Below are positions 53,323 through 58,405 of a stretch of 58,405 nucleotides of DNA, piece by piece. How positions within the stretch are numbered: the stretch's first letter is position 1; every line of letters begins with the position of its first letter. Position numbers and translations under genes: made by a program. The DNA is from Fidelibacterota bacterium. Lineage in GTDB: Bacteria; Fidelibacterota; UBA8477; JABMPR01. The stretch covers positions 1-58,405 of the forward strand of contig JAERTJ010000045.1 of NCBI GenBank assembly GCA_016844945.1, read 5' to 3'. The notes beneath the pieces were generated by a model. It was not told where the DNA came from and did not search any database. It was given only the letters and a program-made list of their open reading frames with translations.

Positions 53323-55121
53323 CATTATTGCTTATTGCAGTTGCTGCACTTCTACTAGGGCCGGTTCTCGCTAAAATTTTTGAAAAACAGCCTGGCGCCA
53401 ACAGTTTTATGGATGGATTTATTCTATCATCCATTGGTGGAATTGCCGTTGTTCACCTATTACCTGAAGCTGTAGTGGAAATAGGTGGGATGGCGTTACT
53501 CATGGTTGTGCTGGGAGCATTGCTTCCTTATCTGGCAGAACGGGCATTCCATAGTTATGAACGTGCCACACATAGCGGGGTCCTGGTTCTGGCACTTAGC
53601 GGCATCCTGGTCCACACCTTTCTGGATGGTATGGCACTTTCCCACTCCTCCACTGAACATGGTTCTGGACAAGCTCTGGCTTATGCCGTTATTCTCCATA
53701 GACTCCCAGTCGGACTCCTGATCTGGTGGGCTCTCAAACCCTTTAGCGGAATTAAAACAGTAGTAGCGGTTCTATTGCTGATGTGCGTTGGAACCACTGC
53801 TGGTTTTATGGTTGGTGGTACAAACATGTCCCTGGATCATTCGACGGCGATTACCTACTTCCAAGCCCTGGTGACCGGGTCACTCCTACATGTCCTCTTC
53901 CATCGCCACATTCATGGGAAGGATACAGAAGATGAGTCACAGCATAAACACTCAAAAAAACACAAAGAGCGTGCTGTACCTGCAGCCATTGGAGCATTAC
54001 TGGGTGCGGGAATCATATATCTGTTACCTCTCGGACATGGCTTACCACATGATCATTCTATAAGATCAACAGCTGAATTAACCCTTGACCTTTTTCTTGC
54101 CAGTGCACCAGCCCTCTTACTGGGTTTTGGCGTGGCTGCAAGTATTCAGTTATTTGTTCCAGAAGCAGGAATCAACTGGCTGCATGCAAAGAATAGAAGT
54201 GTGCGCGTGAGTAAGGGTATGCTCTTTGGGTTACCGCTTCCCATATGCTCATGTGGAGTCGTGCCCCTGTATCACAGTCTGGTTAGACGCGGTGTATCTG
54301 TGGGAGCTGGAGTAGCTTTTCTCATCGCCACCCCTGAACTAGGCATTGATGCCATCATGATTTCCGTTCCTTTATTAGGCTGGAAAATGACTTTGGTTCG
54401 TCTATTTGCCGCAGCTATCATCGCCTGGTTTACAGGCTATATCATGGATCTACTGGTTCCCTCTACGCCTGAACCTGAATCAGTCCCGATTGAAGTTAAA
54501 GATATAAAGCCCACTATGTCGCCGGTCAAACGATTCTGGTCAACCCTGAATCATGAATTGATAGACCATCTGGGACCCTGGGTATTGATGGGGCTCATCA
54601 TTGCAGCGGTTACTGACCCCTTTCTTTCTAAATTCGACTGGTCGGCACTTCCTTACGGAACTGACATTCTCATGATGGCTATCGTTGGAATGCCCCTTTA
54701 CGTGTGTGCGACAGGTGCAACCCCTATAGCTGCAGTCATGTTGATGAATGGCGTTTCAGCTGGGGCAGTTCTAGCATTTTTAATCACAGGACCTGCCACA
54801 AATATTACAACTCTCGGGGTTATGAAAAAACTTCATGGCGGCAAAGTGGCTATCTCTTTTCCCGTGGTGATTATTGCCCTCACATTGGTTGTTGGTATAA
54901 CGGTAAATCTGATAATGGGTGAATCTGGACAAATGGCTGGTGAAGCGCATGTTTCCGAAGAACATTCCTGGTATAATCATCTCGCTGGAGGGGTACTTTT
55001 CCTGCTCTTTGTCGGCTCGCTTTTTAGAATTGGCCCAAGGGGAATGTTAGCCAATTTGTTTGAAGGGTTGGGGACATCAGAGGAAGAAGATGAGTGTTGT
55101 GATTGTAGCCATGATCATTAA
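53319..55121 (+). CDS. ZIP-like domain fused to an SO_0444/ArsP-type metal permease, with Cys/His metal tail
   Basis: This 600-residue protein starts at TTG 53319, overlapping lgt, with AAGGA upstream. The first ~250 residues resemble a ZIP transporter: several membrane helices, H-T-F-L-D-G-M-A-L-S and H-R-L-P-V-G, in the metal-site helices, plus a His-rich cytoplasmic-type loop (H-R-H-I-H-G...K-H-S-K-K-H). The second part is a DUF318/PF03773 permease with L-P-I-C-S-C-G-V-V-P and S-A-G-A-V-L-A-F-L, as in SO_0444 zinc/copper or arsenical exporters. It ends E-C-C-D-C-S-H-D-H. This looks like a metal efflux system in one chain. Which metal is not known. Confidence 0.85.
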   Translation: MTLLLIAVAALLLGPVLAKIFEKQPGANSFMDGFILSSIGGIAVVHLLPEAVVEIGGMALLMVVLGALLPYLAERAFHSYERATHSGVLVLALSGILVHTFLDGMALSHSSTEHGSGQALAYAVILHRLPVGLLIWWALKPFSGIKTVVAVLLLMCVGTTAGFMVGGTNMSLDHSTAITYFQALVTGSLLHVLFHRHIHGKDTEDESQHKHSKKHKERAVPAAIGALLGAGIIYLLPLGHGLPHDHSIRSTAELTLDLFLASAPALLLGFGVAASIQLFVPEAGINWLHAKNRSVRVSKGMLFGLPLPICSCGVVPLYHSLVRRGVSVGAGVAFLIATPELGIDAIMISVPLLGWKMTLVRLFAAAIIAWFTGYIMDLLVPSTPEPESVPIEVKDIKPTMSPVKRFWSTLNHELIDHLGPWVLMGLIIAAVTDPFLSKFDWSALPYGTDILMMAIVGMPLYVCATGATPIAAVMLMNGVSAGAVLAFLITGPATNITTLGVMKKLHGGKVAISFPVVIIALTLVVGITVNLIMGESGQMAGEAHVSEEHSWYNHLAGGVLFLLFVGSLFRIGPRGMLANLFEGLGTSEEEDECCDCSHDH

Positions 55122-55139
55122 GCATTTTAGGAAAGAGTA

Positions 55140-56045
55140 ATGAAAGTATTGTTAGCTGGCGGTGGTAGTTCACACGAACGAGAAGTATCCCAAAAATCTA
55201 CAGCAGCCATGGAACGTGCGTTACAGGAATTGGGTTATGAATACACGCATATCGATTTATTAAATGAACTTGATGTCATGAACGAATGGGATGACTCCTA
55301 CGATATCGTCTTGTTAGGGTTTCATGGTAGGGCTGGAGAAGATGGACTTCTCCAGGCTACTCTTGAAGCAAATGGTATTCCATATACTGGAGCCGGAGTG
55401 GCAGATAGTCTACTGGCTTTTTCCAAAGATGCCTCAAAACGTCAATTCAAAAAGCATGGTGTACCAACTGCTGAATGGGAATTGCTTTTGCATGATCCAG
55501 GTCAAGCATTACCAGTTACCAGTCTGGAATTACCTTATGTCATCAAACCAGACAACGAGGGTTCTACAATAGGACTTTCGGTTTGCATGACAGAGGAAGA
55601 CCTGATAGGAGCAAACAAAGTATCAGGCCCATTCAGTCGTCTGATTTTTGAGCGTTTTATTCCAGGAAGAGAACTTACCGTGGGTGTGGTTGGGGGGCAG
55701 GTGTTCCCCATTGTGGAAATATTTCCTGGAAACACGCTGTATGATTATGAATCTAAATACACAAAAGGGATGAGCAATTACCAATGTCCGGCGAATTTGG
55801 ATACACAGCTCACCCGCCATATTCAGGACCTGGCAATTAAAGCTATGAAGGTCGCAGGCGTTCAGGTCTATGGTCGTGTAGATTTTCGATTGGATCCTGA
55901 GAATAACCCCTGGTGTTTGGAGATAAATACCTTGCCTGGTATGACTGAAACATCCCTGTTGCCCATGGGAGCGTCAGCCAATGGGATGACATTCCCCAAA
56001 CTGATTGATGAAATCCTTAAACAAAGTTTGATAAAATATAAATAG
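55140..56045 (+). CDS. ddl: D-alanine-D-alanine ligase
   Basis: This 301-residue ATP-grasp enzyme makes the D-Ala-D-Ala dipeptide of peptidoglycan. It has E-V-S-Q-K-S near the start, L-L-G-F-H-G-R-A-G-E-D-G, P-Y-V-I-K-P-D-N-E-G-S-T-I-G-L-S, and the Mg-binding G-R-V-D-F-R-L-D and E-I-N-T-L-P-G-M-T. Length is typical of DdlB. It lies 18 bp after the permease gene and 8 bp before cysS, so it is probably co-transcribed. GAAAG precedes its ATG. Confidence 0.93.
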   Translation: MKVLLAGGGSSHEREVSQKSTAAMERALQELGYEYTHIDLLNELDVMNEWDDSYDIVLLGFHGRAGEDGLLQATLEANGIPYTGAGVADSLLAFSKDASKRQFKKHGVPTAEWELLLHDPGQALPVTSLELPYVIKPDNEGSTIGLSVCMTEEDLIGANKVSGPFSRLIFERFIPGRELTVGVVGGQVFPIVEIFPGNTLYDYESKYTKGMSNYQCPANLDTQLTRHIQDLAIKAMKVAGVQVYGRVDFRLDPENNPWCLEINTLPGMTETSLLPMGASANGMTFPKLIDEILKQSLIKYK

Positions 56046-56053
56046 GTCTGAGT

Positions 56054-57460
56054 ATGAGTCTTCGTTTTTATAACACGATCACTAGACAGAAGGAAACCTT
56101 TCAGCCTTTAGAGGAGGGCAAGGTCCAGATGTATACCTGTGGACCCACAGTCTATGATTATGCGCATATTGGGAATTACAGGACCTTTATGTTTGAGGAC
56201 TTGCTGAGAAGGTACCTTGAGTATAGAGGCTATGAAGTAACTCAGGCGATGAACCTGACTGACGTGGATGACAATACCATCCGTAGGAGCAAAGAGCGGA
56301 ACATTTCACTAACTGAGCTAACAGATGAGTTTAAGTCAGCCTTTCATGCTGACTTAAAGACTCTCAACATGCAACCTGCCCATCAATATCCTGAAGCTAC
56401 AAACTACGTATCTGAAATGATTGAAATGATTTCAGATCTTCAACAGAAGGGATATGCTTATAAAGCCCCAGATGGCAGTGTCTATTTCAATATTGAAAAG
56501 TATGGCCAATATGGCAAGCTGGCTCATCTGAATCCTGATGAAATGGTTTCAGGTGGTAGGGTTGCAGATGATAGTTATGAAAAGGAGGGGGTACGTGACT
56601 TCGCGCTTTGGAAAGGATACAAGCCTGAAGATGGCGATGTCCATTGGGACTCTCCCTGGGGTAAAGGTCGTCCGGGATGGCATATAGAATGTTCAGTAAT
56701 GTCTACCGAACTGTTGGGACCTCACTTTGATATTCATTGTGGGGGAGTGGATAATATTTTTCCCCATCATGAGAACGAAATAGCTCAAAGTGTATGTGCC
56801 ACTGGTCAGGATTTTGTCAATTATTGGCTCCACTCAGAATATCTCCTGGTAGACAATAAGAAGATGTCCAAGTCATTGAATAATTTTTACACGCTGAGAG
56901 ATCTACAGGATCAGGGCTATCCTGCTGAAGCCATTCGCTGGATGTTGATCACCACCCATTATCGTCAAAAGTTGAACTTTTCGGTTTCCCGGCTGGAAGA
57001 ATCCCAAAAGGCAGTCAATCGAATGCGAGAATTCTATACGAAATTGGCGAGCTATGAGGGGGGAGGTCAGGAGGATGCTGAGTCACAGATCAAGACCGCC
57101 CAGAGTCAATTTATTCTCGCAATGGACGACGACCTCAATATCTCCGGAGGCTTGGCTGCCGTGTTTGAATTGGTACGTTGGGGTAATCGGGCAATGGTTG
57201 AGGGGGCGTTAAGTGTCAGGGGGGCATCAGCAATCCATGATCTGATGCAAAGCATTGACCATGTTCTGGCTGTTTTGGACATGGACAGTGGGTTGAGTAC
57301 GGAAGTAGATGAAGCATATATTGAATCTAAAATTGAAGCACGCAAACAAGCCCGTGCCAACAAGGACTTTGCCGCCAGCGATGCCATCCGGGATGAATTG
57401 GCTGCCCAGGGTATCGAATTAATAGATACCGCCCAGGGCACGAAGTGGAAGCTGAAATAG
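56054..57460 (+). CDS. cysS: Cysteinyl-tRNA synthetase
   Basis: This 468-residue class I synthetase has Y-T-C-G-P-T-V-Y-D (zinc Cys), A-H-I-G-N (HIGH), W-H-I-E-C-S with H-C-G-G-V-D-N-I-F-P-H-H-E-N-E (remaining zinc ligands) and K-K-M-S-K-S (KMSKS). The length is the usual CysS size, with the anticodon-binding C-terminal domain present. It charges tRNA-Cys in the cytoplasm. It follows ddl by 8 bp. The gene precedes a repeat-bearing gap and the tRNA cluster. Confidence 0.97.
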   Translation: MSLRFYNTITRQKETFQPLEEGKVQMYTCGPTVYDYAHIGNYRTFMFEDLLRRYLEYRGYEVTQAMNLTDVDDNTIRRSKERNISLTELTDEFKSAFHADLKTLNMQPAHQYPEATNYVSEMIEMISDLQQKGYAYKAPDGSVYFNIEKYGQYGKLAHLNPDEMVSGGRVADDSYEKEGVRDFALWKGYKPEDGDVHWDSPWGKGRPGWHIECSVMSTELLGPHFDIHCGGVDNIFPHHENEIAQSVCATGQDFVNYWLHSEYLLVDNKKMSKSLNNFYTLRDLQDQGYPAEAIRWMLITTHYRQKLNFSVSRLEESQKAVNRMREFYTKLASYEGGGQEDAESQIKTAQSQFILAMDDDLNISGGLAAVFELVRWGNRAMVEGALSVRGASAIHDLMQSIDHVLAVLDMDSGLSTEVDEAYIESKIEARKQARANKDFAASDAIRDELAAQGIELIDTAQGTKWKLK

Positions 57461-57782
57461 GTCACCCCATCCAGAACCGGAAATTGAGCTTGCCGAAATG
57501 TCCACCCCTGAGCCCAAACATCCTCACCTCGTCACACTGAGCGCAGTCGAAGTGCGTAAATCCTTCCAGGTATAGCAGGATTCGACAAGCTGGCCTTCCG
57601 CAAGTATGCAGTACCGCGGACAGGCTCAACCTCCAGTACCCCATCCGGACGGACATTGAGTTCAAAGAAATGTCCAAAAACCCATTCGTTAGGACTATCA
57701 GAAAAACTCATTAAAAAACTTTTCCAATATTTCTTGTGTCTGGTAATCCAGCATATATATTCTTCGGCTTTTAGAAAAAACG
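57461..57782. repeat. 322-bp intergenic region with direct repeat and dispersed-repeat motif before the tRNA cluster
   Basis: CCCCATCC ... GAAATGTCC at 57465-57508 recurs imperfectly at 57639-57680 (both contain ATTGAG-N8-GAAATGTCC). Between them is CACACTGAGCGCAGTCGAAG at about 57533, a motif also recognisable, inverted and decayed, at 27174-27485. Near 57570 and 57617 are GACAAGC and GACAGGCTCAAC pieces of the same type. This looks like an inserted or decayed intergenic repeat unit. No gene is seen. Confidence 0.5.
57734..57761 (+). promoter_or_regulatory. Candidate promoter of the tRNA-tuf operon
   Basis: TTGTGT (57734-57739), a 16-bp spacer and TATATT (57756-57761) lie about 20 bp before the first tRNA. 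Assigned by eye. Confidence 0.4.
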
Positions 57783-57855
57783 GCCAAGGTAGCTCAGTTG
57801 GTAGAGCAGCGGTTTTGTAAACCGCCGGTCGCAGGTTCGACTCCTGTCCTTGGCT
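57783..57855 (+). tRNA. tRNA-Thr (anticodon TGT)
   Basis: The acceptor stem GCCAAGG / CCTTGGC (57848-57854) is perfect. The D-arm TAGCTCAGTTGGTAGAGCA, the anticodon loop TTTGTAA (TGT) within GCGGT/ACCGC and a TTCGACT-type T-loop are all present. It is the first of four tRNAs. Confidence 0.97.
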
Positions 57856-57881
57856 CGAACTTAATGGTTTTTTTAAAAAAT

Positions 57882-57964
57882 GGGTCGATGGCCGAGTGGT
57901 TAAAGGCGGCAGACTGTAAATCTGCTCTCGTATGAGTACGGTGGTTCAAATCCATCTCGGCCCA
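57882..57964 (+). tRNA. tRNA-Tyr (anticodon GTA)
   Basis: Acceptor GGGTCGA pairs with TCGGCCC (57957-57963, one G.U). The anticodon loop CTGTAAA gives GTA. The long variable arm is typical of class II tRNA-Tyr, and GGTTCAAATCC forms the T-arm. Confidence 0.97.
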
Positions 57965-58017
57965 CGCTTTTTTATAATATTGGGGAGGCAATTCAAAGAA
58001 GTTGCTGTCTGAACCCA

Positions 58018-58088
58018 GTGGGTGTAGTTCAATGGTAGAACACCAGCCTTCCAAGCTGGTTATGTGAGTTCGATCCTCATCACCCGCT
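58018..58088 (+). tRNA. tRNA-Gly (anticodon TCC)
   Basis: Acceptor GTGGGTG pairs with CACCCGC (58081-58087, one G.U). The anticodon stem CCAGC/GCTGG encloses CTTCCAA (TCC). The T-arm has GAGTTCGATCCTC. Confidence 0.96.
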
Positions 58089-58105
58089 CAAGTTGACAGT
58101 GAATT

Positions 58106-58128
58106 GCCCCAGAACTCGGGGCTTTTTT
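58106..58128 (+). terminator. Terminator-like hairpin inside the tRNA-tuf operon
   Basis: GCCCC (58106-58110) pairs with GGGGC (58118-58122) around a 7-nt loop, with TTTTTT following. It lies between tRNA-Gly and the second tRNA-Thr, and may limit readthrough from the first three tRNAs. Confidence 0.75.
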
Positions 58129-58137
58129 ATGTCAAAC

Positions 58138-58210
58138 GCTCGGGTAGCTCAGTCGGTAGAGCACCTCCTTGGTAAGGAGAAGGTCAGCGGTTCAAATCCG
58201 CTCTCGAGCT
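58138..58210 (+). tRNA. tRNA-Thr (anticodon GGT)
   Basis: Acceptor GCTCGGG pairs with CTCGAGC (58203-58209, one G.U). The anticodon loop TTGGTAA gives GGT, and the T-arm is GCGGTTCAAATCCGC. One mismatch is seen in the anticodon stem. It directly precedes tuf. Confidence 0.95.
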
Positions 58211-58264
58211 CTAGCTTCCCCATTAAATTTTTAACAACATGAAGCGATACGGAGGAATTGAAGT

Positions 58265-58405
58265 ATGGCAAAAGAAAAATTCGAACGTAATAAGCCGCAC
58301 GTCAATGTTGGAACAATCGGTCACGTTGATCACGGTAAGACAACATTAACAGCAGCAATCACCCAGGTATTAGCAGCCAAGGGGTTGAGTGAAGTTCGTT
58401 CATTT
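58265..58405 (+). CDS. tuf: Elongation factor Tu, 5' part (cut by the window end)
   Basis: The first 47 residues are present, [12 protein letters not shown], then G-H-V-D-H-G-K-T-T, the G1 P-loop of EF-Tu, which carries aminoacyl-tRNA to the ribosome. GGAGG lies upstream of the ATG. The order Thr-Tyr-Gly-Thr tRNAs then tuf equals the tufB locus of E. coli. The rest of the gene lies outside the window. Confidence 0.98.
   Translation, partial: MAKEKFERNKPHVNVGTIGHVDHGKTTLTAAITQVLAAKGLSEVRSF

Noticed and set aside
57794..58054. Minus-strand frame over the tRNA cluster
   Set aside because: It is an artefact of conserved tRNA sequence, which often gives spurious reverse frames.

Overview
The window reads as chromosomal DNA of moderate GC from an uncultured-type Gram-negative bacterium of the FCB/Marinimicrobia-like kind. 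Four unrelated secreted proteins end in the YPNPFN-type C-terminal sorting domain. There are BamA-like, TolC-like and usher-like outer-membrane proteins and several N-terminal export signals. The phylum is my inference from these features; no rRNA is present to test it.

Layout. 1-2400: an accessory block with a three-gene hypothetical operon whose Shine-Dalgarno is folded into a hairpin, a nonsense-split continuation with a zinc-finger-like tail, and a convergent HTH gene. 2768-5937: a secreted esterase with a sorting tail, a small-ORF remnant and a nitroreductase. 6082-21086: a large surface-structure locus with two prepilins, a PilX-like protein, a 2151-residue multidomain adhesin with sorting tail, three DUF4402-like secreted proteins resembling pilus subunits, a PapD-like chaperone and an usher-like outer-membrane protein. 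21104-24873: aldo/keto reductase, a GntR(YtrA-type)-ABC transporter operon and a small lipoprotein. 24983-31827: threonine catabolism (tdh-kbl), then sixA, a Ppx/GppA phosphatase and a large FAD/Fe-S D-2-hydroxyacid dehydrogenase. 31883-34293 (minus): DASS transporter and histone-deacetylase-family amidohydrolase. 34379-40608: TetR-TolC-MFP-RND efflux operon.

40741-46257 holds the most striking material. A secreted Omp28/thioredoxin-like protein has an in-frame UGA exactly where the first Cys of the redox CxxC should be (a UPSC motif), followed at once by a SECIS-like hairpin, and it carries a sorting tail: a strong selenoprotein candidate. It is followed by a SufS/selenocysteine-lyase-type PLP enzyme, and then by a class II glutamine-amidotransferase-like Ntn enzyme whose catalytic Cys would be exposed by signal-peptide cleavage. 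46373-55121: YheT-type hydrolase, thioredoxin-like and BamA-like proteins, a thiolase-like/DUF35 pair, Lgt and a ZIP-permease fusion. 55140-58405: ddl, cysS, and the Thr-Tyr-Gly-Thr tRNA cluster running into tuf, the same order as E. coli thrU-tyrU-glyT-thrT-tufB; tuf is cut by the window end.

The main functional theme is the cell envelope: export, C-terminal sorting, adhesion and pili, efflux, lipoprotein maturation and extracytoplasmic thiol/selenol redox chemistry. Housekeeping metabolism and translation genes fill the flanks.
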